Below are positions 38,450-48,840 of a DNA stretch of 64,000 nt, one piece after another. This DNA comes from Holothuria scabra (taxonomy: Eukaryota > Echinodermata > Holothuroidea > Aspidochirotida > Holothuriidae): positions 50,037,000 to 50,100,999 of the forward strand of contig CM074185.1 in NCBI GenBank assembly GCA_037179385.1, written 5' to 3'. A model generated the notes under the pieces. The model did no database searches, had not been told where the DNA came from, and saw only the letters and a program-made list of their open reading frames with translations. How positions within the stretch are numbered: the first letter of the stretch is position 1; each line of letters begins with the position of its first letter. The position numbers were made by a program, and so were the translations under genes.

Positions 38450-38840
38450 ACTGAACACTCGATCGTGCCTTCTCTTCTTCAACATATTTTGTGACTAAGG
38501 CATATGTGCAAAATCCCAATGAATGTCCATACGTAAAGTAGATGCAACTGATTTGAGAGTTAATTGATATGTTTGAAATTCTTCCAGGTTTGTATGCAAC
38601 ACAACAACTGATTCCTCCAACAATACATCCCATTACCTGCATGTGTTCTGACACTGTCTCTTCTTCAAAATATTTTGTGACTAAGGCATGTGCAAAATCC
38701 CAATGAATGTCTATAAGAAATGTCCACTAGATGCAACTGGTTTGAGACTTAATTGATATGTTTGAAATTCGTCCAAGTTTGTATGCAACACAATACCTGA
38801 TTCCTTTTACAGTACATCCCGTTGCTTGCAACATGTGTTC
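38450..38840. repeat. ~200-bp tandem duplication inside the TA-flanked element
   Basis: The order TTTTGTGACTAAGGCAT, GCAAAATCCCAATGAATGTC, AGATGCAACTG, TTAATTGATATGTTTGAAAT, GTTTGTATGCAACACAA and TACATCCC occurs twice (38,485-38,632 and 38,674-38,820). Confidence 0.8.
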
Positions 38841-39224
38841 TGAATATGACAGTCCAATTGATTGACGCTACACCTTATATAAGCCTAAATATCTCAGTCC
38901 ATGCAACAAAACAGCACGCAGACTTAGTCACTTACTAAACACTACTCAGCACATAGTCCACAGTCTCCACTCAAATTCACAACTGCACAGTGTGCATCCA
39001 CTCTTACTGCTTGCTAACTATTAACTGCTGACTACTGTATACAACACAATTTTAAACCAGTACACTACAGGCTTTTCAATACAGCTCTCCACTCTGCATG
39101 TATCATACAGAGACTCATTTGAAAAGGTTTTTGTTGTGACAGAGCCTTTGAATGGGCCAATCACAATAGACTCCCTTCAAAGCTGTTCACTGCACAACCC
39201 ACACACCCATTTTGTGCCTTACCA

Positions 39225-39400
39225 TATGGGGAATTTAACTTGCCATATGGGAAATTCAACTTCTCATACCATAAGTTGACTTCCCATATGAAGGGTTGGC
39301 TTCTTATATGGGAAACTGAACTTCCCATATGGGAATTAACTTCCCGTATGAGGATTTCAACTTTCCATGTGGGAATTCAACTTTTTGACCTGGGAAGCTC
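39225..39400. repeat. Short CATATGGGAA-type tandem repeat
   Basis: About eight degenerate units of ~22 bp with the palindromic core CCCATATGGGAA and AACTT spacers. They lie near the right end of the TA-flanked element. Confidence 0.65.
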
Positions 39401-39695
39401 GCACAGGCTGAATATTATCCCACATAATTCCTGTAGGAAATTGAAAATTCCTATAGGAAGTTTTCATTTTCCTACAGGAATTATGTGGTTTTTTTTTTCT
39501 TCTTTTTTTTTTTTCTTTTTTATAAGGGTAAGCTTTAGTACGTACCAAAGTAAGTTGGCACAAAAACAATCATGGAAAGTAAGTAGTTACGATTTTCGTA
39601 ACCACATTTTCTAGTTTTATTTTTTTTTAATGGGAGGTGCGACACCCCTATCCCCCTTCTCGCTCGCGACGGCCTTGTCGGCGCGGATATCTACC

Positions 39696-39745
39696 ATCCG
39701 CTTCTCGGCCTTTTGGCTAAGATCATGTGTAGTATCTGTTCTTTT
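39696..39745 (+). ncRNA. U2 snRNA-derived sequence (5' ~50 nt only), pseudogene or SINE head
   Basis: The stretch matches the very conserved 5' end of U2 snRNA, including CTTCTCGGCCTTTTGGCTAA and the branch-point-recognition word GTAGTATC, with one inserted base and two substitutions. After about 50 nt it diverges, so the Sm site and 3' stem-loops of U2 are absent. It is thus not a working U2 gene. Either it is a truncated pseudogene or it is the head of a U2-derived SINE; snRNA-headed SINEs are known in animals. The body after 39,745 is unrecognised. Confidence 0.7.
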
Positions 39746-40104
39746 CATCCAGTCAAGAATGGAGCCATGCAAGGCAGACCAGTAATGTTAATGGTCTGAA
39801 GGCCTTGAGGTTGGTCAAGTGTTGTCCTTAAGTGGAAGTATGGCTTCTTCGGGAAGTAGTATCAAGTTTGGTTTCGTCGAACGGCCCGTTTCCAGAGGGT
39901 AGGGAGGACTTTTGAAAAAGTATCTAATATTCCGCTAGAGCTGGGAAGTATTGTACTAACCATGACGTCATGGACAGTACCTTAGGCACGCTTCTCATTT
40001 TCGAGGGACAGTTCTTTCGTTCAATGTTTCTTGATCCTCGGTGAGTGGCTTGCTCTGCAATCGAGCCCAATATGTAAAGTGAGTCATTTAGACGGGAACG
40101 AGAC
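39746..40104 (+). other. Unclassified sequence following the U2-like head
   Basis: It runs from CATCCAGTCAAGAATGG to the start of duplication copy 2. TAGTATCAAG at 39,857 partly echoes the U2 GTAGTATC word. It could be the body of a U2-headed retroposon; no tail or target duplication was fixed. Confidence 0.3.
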
Positions 40105-43100
40105 TTCATGGTTACTTTTGGTTACGATATGGCCAAAAAATAAGCAGGTTTTATTTTGGCATTTATGTATTTTATTGCTTTGTAAAAGAATGCTTGAGTA
40201 AGTCAAATTTGTATGCAGTATACTTTCTCAGTCATGGCGGATGGCAAGCTATTGTTAGAATCGAAGGGATGTTATTGTTTTCGAAAAACGAAGGTCACAT
40301 GGTATTCAGAGTGCGCGGCTTTCGTTCAGTGAACACGCGTCTAAGCAGTCATGTACACTTTCAATGAAAGAAACTGACAAAAATAGTGTTCTTGCAATAT
40401 TAAATGATAGAATTTTAGTTTTGCCTTCCCCTTAAAACATATAATATCCATGCTAAGCGATGATTTTGCAATAAACTAATGTGAAAATAGAAGACATCTC
40501 CTTATAAGCTACGAAGTAACTATAAATATACCCACGTATGCACGTATATAGTGTATGTTGAGTCGGTCGGTACATTGAGTCGATCACTGCATAAAATGTA
40601 TGGCACGTGCACAAAGTACAACGCTTATTGATTGACCGACTAATGGTACCACAGTGCTATACGCTGGGTAAGAGTACCAGGCGTACGGTGGCCAGTTACC
40701 CCAAGTTCAACGACGCCGATACTGCAGGTTAGCCGAGAACTACAACCACCGTGAAAGATATTATCTACCGTGACCTTCTACAACAAACCGTCTTCGAATA
40801 TTTAAGTCCATTAGAGGCATTTTTTCTATATAAAATAACTGACAGACGATTGGCGAACATTCAGAAGTGCGGGGTCGTTCAGCAGCGTAGACTTGCATGC
40901 TGCACAGTGAACACCGTCCGACCAAGGTAAGTCAATCCAACCGGAGCTTTACGGCTTGATCCACGTTGCTCTATCGCACCTAAACATGAACTTTTAGTAA
41001 ACAAGTTTCTCGCACTTCGCAGCTTCGATCTCGTCATTTTTCACGATTCTGTCACTCGACCATTTCAGTGGACATCTTTTGAGCCTATTAGCAAAGGGTA
41101 TATACCTCTAATTATAATTCTCTTGATCTTTATCAGGCCCCAACAATTCATGAAGTTTGTTAAAATTTTTGGGGTGATGAACTTCAAACACGAGCAGTAT
41201 CCCTACATGTTTGTTTAGCCAGCTTTAGATGTCATGCATGCACAGTTCACTGAGCGAATGAAGGTTAACAACAACACGGGCTACATTTAGGCTATAGACC
41301 TAGAAATGTAAAAATAAACATGATTTCACAACCAATTTCATAGTGAAGAAGGTTGCATAAACATTGCCCTTCCTTCAGGGATCGTCGAAGGGACGATCGA
41401 GGCCCCTAGGGTATTGTGGGCAATGATAAGTTATGTACATGGGCTACTCTAGAACTTCGGGGTGTTTTTGTCAGTTCTCGCCAGATTCAAGTAGAATTAT
41501 AAGTGATACGAGGCGGCATATAATTAAAACTCTTGTGAAACTTAAAATTATTGATTTGGTCTCTTACAAGCTCATATTTTAGTAGCATTTTTGGAAAAAG
41601 TCCCCTTTCAACATGTCAAGCCCGGAGGTTATCGTGCAGTCGTAGTCACTTCGCAGAACAAGCTGTGCACCCTGAATACCACGGAAAACGTACTGCCTCA
41701 ACATAGAACCGTTAGCTTTTGTTACAGTACAACAGCCTGCCAGGCCATTGGTCTATATTGACTATGGTGGCACACACACACTGTACTGTCGTATCTCGCA
41801 AGTGCTTGTAGTTCGGAGAATAGCCATGACATTTACGTACCCATCTAGGCCCATGTTTAATCTTAGCATTTGACGTTAACTCTCATGTTATATTTCTCTC
41901 TGGGAAGCAGTTACGTAAGGCTTAACTAAGGCTTGTCAAACGCTAGGTGTATCTTGAGAAGTAATTAGAACTTATCCTTCTCTATGCACAAAACAATAGC
42001 AGGAAGCCATCTTGCTGTAATCATTCGTATGGTAGCGACAATCTACGCATAGGACGTTAGTGCAGTCTCCCCTCTCAGTGTATATGGCAAGTCTGAGTTA
42101 TACATAGTTTTTATTGGGTCTAGCGCAGTCGGTGACAATATATTATCACCCTGTACGGTTTTGTATAAGAATTTGGACTTTGTCAGTGGCTAAAATCGAC
42201 AGATTTTGCAAGAAAGTTGTTACATTTTGGAAATAATGTAAGTTTAGTTCAAAATTGCCAAACGAATTGAATGATATGAAAATGTTTCACATTCACGGCT
42301 TAAGTTTGTTTGAATTATTGAAAGTTCGTCGCCAAATGACGAAAATCAAAGCTTCTCGGAGGCCGTGCCATATTGGTACGTCTTTTTGGTTCGAACGGTG
42401 GTGAACAATTTCCCTACGATCCTCTCTCCATGTATATATAGGAAGTCCGTGGGCATAACATACGACCAAAGGCCCACCGCTGTTTGTGTATATAATCATT
42501 CGCAGAATAAAGGTCATTCTCAGAATTAGCATAGGGGTCTATGCTGTTCTTTTTGTCTGCATAGGCCTGTTTATTTTCTCGCAAGGAGGACATGCATCGC
42601 CACCCGGGTGAAGAGGAGGGGAGGGGTGGGGAGCTTGGAAATTTCGTTGGTTTTCAATGGTGTCTAGATGCAAAATGGTGCAATATGTGTTGCTTTTACT
42701 AGAGTTTCTTCTAACTTGATTGAAGCAAAATTAGGGAAAACCTGTCAGATCATGTGAGAAATACATGAAATCCGGACATACACCAGCACGAAACAATAAA
42801 AAGAGGACGTGTCCTGGTAAAACCGAACGTCTGGTAACCCTACCTGCAGTACCACTGTGAGCACTGTAGGCATACTTTTCGACTTCTGGTTGGTCATTGC
42901 CATTGCATCGGCATTGCATGAATAGCCTATAGGTGGAGATTCTTCCATTAGCCTGATAGGCATTATGAGTAATAGTGCAGTACCTGCATCATTCCTGTGT
43001 TATCACGAGATTGCGAGTTGAAAGTAACGAAGGATTGTTATCTACAACAAGTAACCAACACAGTGCATTGATTATATTCAGGTATATCACATCGACCAAA

Positions 43101-43215
43101 AAACGTAAAAAGACGATATTCTAAGCTTTAGTAGGTACCAAAGTACGTCGGCACAGAAGCAATCATGGACATTAAGTCGTTAAGTTTTTCGTAACCACAT
43201 TTTCCAATTATACTT
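40105..43215 (+). repeat. Dispersed duplication, copy 2
   Basis: Partner of 36,716-39,640, same orientation. It retains the empty TA site near 43,118. Between about 40,240 and 41,760 it has sequence not found in copy 1, including the TATA/first-exon candidate. Confidence 0.7.
40827..40926 (+). promoter_or_regulatory. TATA box plus candidate first exon
   Basis: TATATAAAA at 40,827 is followed about 35 bp later by an initiator-like TCAGAAG (40,861), a downstream AGACTTG (40,889) and, at 40,926, a strong donor (ACCAAG|GTAAGT). An ATG at 40,898 opens ten codons (MLHSEHRPTK) ending in phase 0 at the donor. This would be frame-compatible with the phase-0 acceptor at 59,729 of the NACHT exon. That pairing is conjecture; the core-promoter layout is what is seen. 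Confidence 0.38.
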
Positions 43216-43388
43216 TTTCCTGATAGGAAACTATCACGTCAAACGCACTCCAACATGCATCTGAACCACTTTTGTCTTGAAATTCCAAGTTTAAAATCAA
43301 TTCAAATACTGGAGCAGGAGCTGTGGCAGTGGTAGATATATACTAGCAATAAATTCTCGACGCTCCTGAAGAAAATATATAATAAGAG
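43216..43388. other. Unassigned short stretch
   Basis: Sequence between the dispersed duplication and the 773-bp tandem unit. Nothing recognised. Confidence 0.4.
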
Positions 43389-44155
43389 ATTTTGGAAGGA
43401 GTACAATTAAGGATTCCTTTAGTTGGTTCTATGACGTCACTCATTGACGCTGAAAGCTAGCTACATCACACAGCACACCCTTGAATAATACTGGTTCATC
43501 CATATGTTGGGGCTAGGTGGTCTGAGGCGGAAATTTTTCTCCGCCCTTCTCACTCCATTTCCCATGTCTATGGAGAGGCATTTAAATTGTAGTACTCTTT
43601 GTAATTTACGTCATTGCTACCATTTCCGCAACATTCCTCGGGCTTCCATCTTCATTACCTCAATTTCTTCTCTTCTTCTTTTTCTTAATTTTCCTTCTTT
43701 TCTTTTCTTCCCTCTTCTGTCCTTTCCCTTTCTCCTCTTTCTCCCTCTCTTATTTTTCTCCCCTTTCAATGCGGGGGGGGGGGGTCATGGCCCGTTGAGC
43801 CCCCCCCCCGTACACGCCGGTGTCCCCTCCCCTTGACTTCTGCCCAAGACAGCGGACAGACTATCAGTCATTGCGCCGTTCTATTGAAATTTCATGTATA
43901 CACACGTAGTAAGGATGGACCATGTGGGTGGAATACACATATGATCCCTCTTTTGTTCGTCTGACAGACTTTCAGTCTTTTCAGTTAGTCTGTCTACTAG
44001 GTATTATGGTACGCTTTTTCCAGAACTCACTTAGTTGGAGGGAGGCACTGGTGCACCATCCTCACAGATGTTTTAGTTCCTTAAAATGCGTTAAATATGT
44101 AAAACAAATTTTAGCTTAAAGTCAGATGTCTATGTACTTGTGTAGGCCATGCTTA
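43389..44155 (+). repeat. Tandem-duplication unit, left copy (split by element 2)
   Basis: Nearly identical to 58,172-58,938 in the same orientation, from TTTTGGAAGGAGTACAATTA to GTAGGCCATGCTTA. It includes a CT-rich tract (43,665-43,767), a G/C homopolymer pair near 43,780-43,810, and a 110-codon open frame that is only a by-product. The last TTA (44,153-44,155) is the target duplication of element 2. Confidence 0.85.
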
Positions 44156-45110
44156 TAGACCAGGAGCTAGCAAGGTTTAATCAGCTGATCGAACACAAAA
44201 GGTTTGGGGATCTTAACATGACCATTGGGGCCCAAGACCAAAGAAAATGTAATGCTGTCGGGTCGCATCCTGTACCGGAAGCTCACAGGACCCAAAATGT
44301 GGGCCCAAAAATTTGGTTTAATCAGGTGACAGAACACATGGATAAAATGTGTGGCATATTGTTCCCTACATTAAAGTAGGTACATAAATACCACTGACAG
44401 CAATTGTGACCTGTACAGTGCCCCAGACAGTGAACACCCAATATTCAACAGTGTTATTCAGCTGACCGAACACACACATTTTTCTTCTTGCATTTAATCT
44501 GTCTGTCCACTTGCAACATGAAAATGCCAATGACAGTAACTTTACCTTGTACAGAGGCCTAGACAGCAGCACCAAAGACCCCCCTCCCCCATTTGCAATA
44601 CATAGGCAGACGCATATAACCAGCTGACCGAACACACACATTTTTCTTCTTGCGTTTATTCTGTCCGACCTCTTGCAACATGAAAATGCCAATGACAGTA
44701 ACTTTGCCTTGTACAGAGGCCCAGACAGCAGCACCAAAGACCCCCTCCCCCATTTGCAATACATAGGCATACGCATATAACCAGCTGACAGAACACACAC
44801 ATTTTTCTTCTTACATTTAAATGTTATATGTTTGACCACTTGCGACATAAAATGCCAACGACGGTAGCTTTACCTTGTACAGAGGCCCAGACAGCAGCGC
44901 AAAAGATCCCCCTCCCATCCCCTTTTGCAATAACGTACACGTTCGCGGACAGAACATAGAATTCTCTTGTTGCATTAAATCTAACACACTATGAACAACA
45001 AGAAAATACCAATGACAGTACAACTTTACCCTACGTCACAGAAGCCCAGACAGTTCTAAGCAACAAGGATCACCCCTCCCTCATTATTAGCAATACACCT
45101 ACACTATAAA
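44156..45110 (-). repeat. Left terminal inverted repeat of element 2 (about five ~160-bp units)
   Basis: The outer 240 bp (TCAGCTGATCGAACACAAAA onward) are a near-perfect inverted copy of about 57,940-58,160. Tandem units follow, with markers CCTTGTACAGAGGCC near 44,545, 44,708 and 44,872, and weaker ones near 44,410 and 45,035. Each unit carries TTTTTCTTCTTGC and CAGCTGACCGAACACACAC. The array is the reverse complement of the one at 55,540-57,960. Confidence 0.85.
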
Positions 45111-45219
45111 AATAAGGGGAAACCCTTTTTGCTACTTTGAGTAGCCTATTTTGGGGGGGGGAGTCTATTATGTAGGTATTAGACGGTTGTGCGGAGGTAT
45201 GATACACTCGGTACAACGT

Positions 45220-45373
45220 CAGGGCCGTAGCCTGGGCAAAAACTCTAGGGGGAGGGGGGGGCAGTTGACACATTGCCTACGTAGAGCTAGAGCGCCACGC
45301 ACGTAGTGTATGTACGATTTGGAAATCTCAAGGGGGCAGTTGTTCCCCTGACAACCTGCAGGCTACGGCCCTG
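45220..45373. mobile_element. 154-bp MITE nested in element 2
   Basis: The ends CAGGGCCGTAGCCTGGGC and GCAGGCTACGGCCCTG are inverted, flanked by a perfect AACGT on both sides (45,215-45,219 and 45,374-45,378). The termini are hAT-like but the visible duplication is only 5 bp. No coding capacity. Confidence 0.7.
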
Positions 45374-45457
45374 AACGTTCAAATCACGTGCCTTGGATCT
45401 TTCAACGTAGAACTGATTTTTTGGTTTCGATGAAAGAGAAACCTATGCATTCATGAT

Positions 45458-45537
45458 GGCGTGTGTGTGTATGTATGTGTGTATGTGCGTGTGTGTGTAT
45501 GTGTTTGTGTGGATGTATGTGTGTGTGTGTTTGTGAC
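45458..45537. repeat. TG-rich microsatellite
   Basis: Imperfect (TG)n/(TATG)n run immediately before the DR1 minisatellite. Confidence 0.8.
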
Positions 45538-45539
45538 AC

Positions 45540-47010
45540 TTTGCTCGTTAACACGATATATCAAGATAGGAATGTCTGACAGTTTTCAAGCTTGGTACAT
45601 AGATGCGCCATATTGAGAGGAAGAACCCTATTGTTTTTCGCGGAGGTCAAAGGTCATGTTGGGTCACCGGGGGTCAAAGTCTGAAAATCTCGTTAACACG
45701 ATATCTCAAGATAGGAATGTCTGACAGTTTTCAAACTTGGTACATAGATGCGCCATATTGAGAGGAAGAACCCTATTGTTTTTCGCGGAGGTCAAAGGTC
45801 ATGTTGGGTTACCGGGGGTCAAAGTCTGAAAATCTCGTTAACACGATATCTCAAGATAGGAAGCTTGGAGGGATTTCATATTTGGTATGTTGATGCGTTA
45901 TAGTCAGGCGATGGTCCCTATTGTTTTTTGCGAAGGTGAAAGGTCATCTGGGGTCACCGGGGGTCAAAGTCTAAAAACCTCGTTAACACGATATCTCAAG
46001 ATAGGAAGCTTGGAGAGATTTCATATTTGGTATGTTGATGCATTATGGTCAGGAGATGGTCCCTATTGATTTTCGCAGAGGTCAAAGGTCATCTGGGGTC
46101 ACCGGTGGTCAAAGTCTGAAAATCTCGTTAACACGATATCTCAAGATAGGAAGCTTGTGTAGATTTATATTTGGTATGTTGATGCGTTATGGTCAGGAAA
46201 TGGTGCCTATTGTTTTTCGCAGGGATCAGTGGTCATCTGGGGTCACCGGGGTCAAAGTCTGAAAATCTTGCTAACACGTTATCTCAAGATAGGAAGCTTG
46301 TGTAGATTTCATATTTGGTATGTTGATGTGTTATGGTCAGGAGATAGTGCCTTTTGTTTTTCGCAGAGGTCAAAGGTCATCTGGGGTCACTGGAGGTCAA
46401 AGTCTGAAAATCTTGTTAAAACGATATACTAAGATAGGAAACTTGGATAGATTTCACATTTGATATGTTATTGCGTTATAGTTGGGAGATGGTCCCTATC
46501 GTTTTTTGCGGAGGTCAAAGGTCATCTGGGGTCACCAGGGGTCAAAGTCTGAAAATCTTGTTAATGTATTATCTCAAGGTAGGAAACTTGAATAGGTTTA
46601 ATATTTGGTATGTGGATGGTTTATGATCAGGAGATGGTCCTTGTAGTCTGTGGCGGAGGTCGAAGGTCATCTGGGGTCACCAGTGGTTAAAGTCTGAAAA
46701 TCTCGTAAACGTGATATCTCAAGATAGGAAAGATGGATAGATTTCATATTTGGTATTTTGATGGGTTATGGTCAGGAGATGGTGCCTATTGTTTTTATGG
46801 AGGTTAAAGGTCATCTGGTGTCACCAGGGTCAAAGTCTGAAAATATTGTTAACATGTTATCTCGAGATTGGAAACTTGGATAGATTGGTAGGTAGATGCG
46901 TTACGGTCAGGAGATGGTCCCTATTGTTTTTGGTGGAGGTCAAAGGTTACCTGGGGTCACCGGGGGTCAAAGTCTGAAAATCTTGTTAAAGGGATATCTC
47001 AAGATGTCTA
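45540..47010 (+). repeat. ~145-bp minisatellite, about ten units, each with a DR1-like motif
   Basis: The recurring text is CTCAAGATAGGAA, TTGGTATGTTGATGCGTTA, GGTCAGGAGATGGT, AGGTCAAAGGTCATCTGGGG and GGGTCAAAGTCTGAAAATCT. The perfect word AGGTCAAAGGTCA (a nuclear-receptor DR1 half-site pair) is at 45,644, 45,789, 46,079, 46,367 and 46,512. Other units carry one-base variants. Units diverge progressively towards the right. Several short open frames here are by-products. Confidence 0.85.
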
Positions 47011-47459
47011 TCTATCTACAGTATGTATTGCTTTTGTGGAGGTTAAAAGGGCATCTGGAATAGCAAAATTATTTTTGAACATGCTAGTATAACATTTGAG
47101 TGAGAAGATAATGGTGCATGATGGCAAATTTGAAACAGTAAATTTATATATCATCGAAACCTCAATGCATTTTTGCATTCTGGTTAATCCACAAACCACG
47201 TTTCAAGCAAAGACCATCAAGCAGCACTGCAGCAGTAACACGCCTAGCCTGCACACAACACAGCTCTAGTCCTGCAACACGAAGTACACGAAGTTTTTCG
47301 AAGAAAATCCAGTTACAACTTTCGGAAAGGTGAGCCTTTTTTTTTTTTTTTTTTGATGTAAAATAATTGAACAAAATGGATTTCAGAATGTTGCAAGACA
47401 CCTGAAGACTTTATGAGAAGAGGAATTCCATGAAATATCGGATACTTTTTGACCAACGT

Positions 47460-48290
47460 GATGAGAAAAAGCCTAGCCTAGGCCTAAGTGCCGAACTAAT
47501 GCTACGCCTAAGCTACGTTGTGTGAATCTCATTGACGTAGGCTACGCTAAAACAAATCTAGTTTTTGATGAATTTGTTCCAGAATGAGTTTCTGATAACA
47601 CTGGAAGGGAACATTAGATTACTCTGAACAGTTTGGGAACATTTCTGTATTGTCTCTGGGCATTAAGTACAGTTTTTGAACTACTGATTAGAAATAACCT
47701 AACTAACGCTACCGTTAGGCCTAAGCTCATTGACGTTAGAATAGCTCGCTTATTTTGTGATGATCTTTTCCCTTAATGAGTTTCTGTTTATACTGCAATG
47801 AAAAATTAGATAACTCAAAACAGTCTTTTTATCTCATGGCATTTCTACAGTTTGTTTGTCATCGGGATTAGAAATAGCCTAACTAACGCTAGGCCTAAGC
47901 TACAGAGTGTAAATCCCATTGACGTTAAATCTCGTATTTCTGATGACTTTGTTTCGAAATGAGTTTCTGATTTTACTGAAATGAAAACCTACATTACTCA
48001 GAAGAGGTTAGGGACATTTGCTATTGTCTCGGGGCATTGTTTTAACAGTTTTTGAACCACGTGTACGGGATTAAAAATAGCTTAGGCCTAACTAACGCTA
48101 CCCTAGGCCTAAGCTACACAGTGTGAACCCCATTGACGCTAGAAATATATCGCTTAATTCTTGACAATTTTTTTGCAAAATGAGTTTCTGATTATACTGC
48201 AATGAAAAATAGATTGCTCAAAACAGTTTGAGAACATTTCTTTTTCTCTCATGGTATTTTCTACAGTTTGTCATCGGTGTTAGAAATCGA
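47460..48290 (+). repeat. ~200-bp imperfect tandem repeat, four units, upstream of the transposase
   Basis: AATGAGTTTCTGAT recurs near 47,583, 47,777, 47,960 and 48,181. Each is followed by an AATGAAAA word, ACAGTTTG.., TAGAAATAGCCTAACTAACG and AGGCCTAAGCTA. The array lies just 5' of the first coding exon of element 2 and could be its promoter region. Confidence 0.7.
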
Positions 48291-48840
48291 ACATCAGTAC
48301 ACCGTTCTATACCGTCGCCTGATAAAGGGTAAGAGAAGTGGAAGTATGCTAGTGGGTTCTTGTTAATTTTTTATCTTCGAGCTGAGTGGGAATGTTCAAA
48401 ACATTTTCATGACAAATTAACTGTTTTCTTCATTAAGTAGGTCTATAACATGATAAACTATTTTCACTGATGATTTTTTCATTGAATGATGAGCTAAACA
48501 AGCAGTTGTGACAGCTCCGTCTTCCGACATTTTTTTTTTTTTTTTTAGTTTTAAAAATTGATCAATAATAAGTAATTTACCTCCACTTATGTAATATACG
48601 TAGGCTTGCAATATTTTACACAACCTATGTCAAAGTTTGCAATCTTTGTGATGGTGTAAAGTAGGAACTCCCTAACATGATGTAAACAATTACACAAAAT
48701 CATGTATATTACGCATTAAGTGCAATTATGTGAAAAGGCATGACAGTTGTGGAGTTTATCTTTGTAATTGCTTTTTTGCAACTTGAACTTTTACAGATTT
48801 TAAGCAAATCAGTATTGGCAGGAGTCCAGATTTACTCATC

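Larger units (their letters stand above)
38051..39528. mobile_element. 1.48-kb TA-flanked non-autonomous element with proven empty site
   Basis: The ends CCCTTATAACAAAA and TTTTTTATAAGGG are inverted, flanked by TA on both sides (38,049-38,050 and 39,529-39,530). The paralogous copy at about 43,116-43,135 reads ATTCTAAGCTTTAGTA with a single TA and no insert. That is direct evidence of insertion with a TA duplication, as in Tc1/mariner-type transposition. The inverted ends continue as CCCACATAATTCCTAT after an A-rich expansion on the right. The interior is non-coding and built of simple motif repeats. Confidence 0.85.
36716..39640 (+). repeat. Dispersed duplication, copy 1
   Basis: Matches 40,105-43,215 in the same orientation with gaps. 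Shared blocks include GTATTTTATTG..TTTGTAAAAGAAT at 36,790, CACTGTACTGTCGTATCTCG at 36,955, CGGACGTCTGGTAACCCTAC at 37,773 and TAAGCTTTAGTACGTACCAA at 39,529. Copy 1 alone carries the TA-flanked insertion (38,051-39,528); copy 2 alone carries about 1.5 kb at 40,240-41,760. Confidence 0.7.

Noticed and set aside
39696..39900. Functional U2 snRNA gene
   Set aside because: Only the first ~50 nt match; the Sm site and 3' stem-loops are absent.
43504..43836. 110-codon frame (and its 134-codon twin at 58,287) as a gene
   Set aside because: It crosses CT-rich and homopolymer tracts, the two copies differ by indels in the tail, and no domain is recognised.
44366..44848. 160-codon open frame on the - strand
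   Set aside because: It lies wholly in the ~160-bp terminal tandem array; overlapping frames are also open. It is a by-product of the repeat period.
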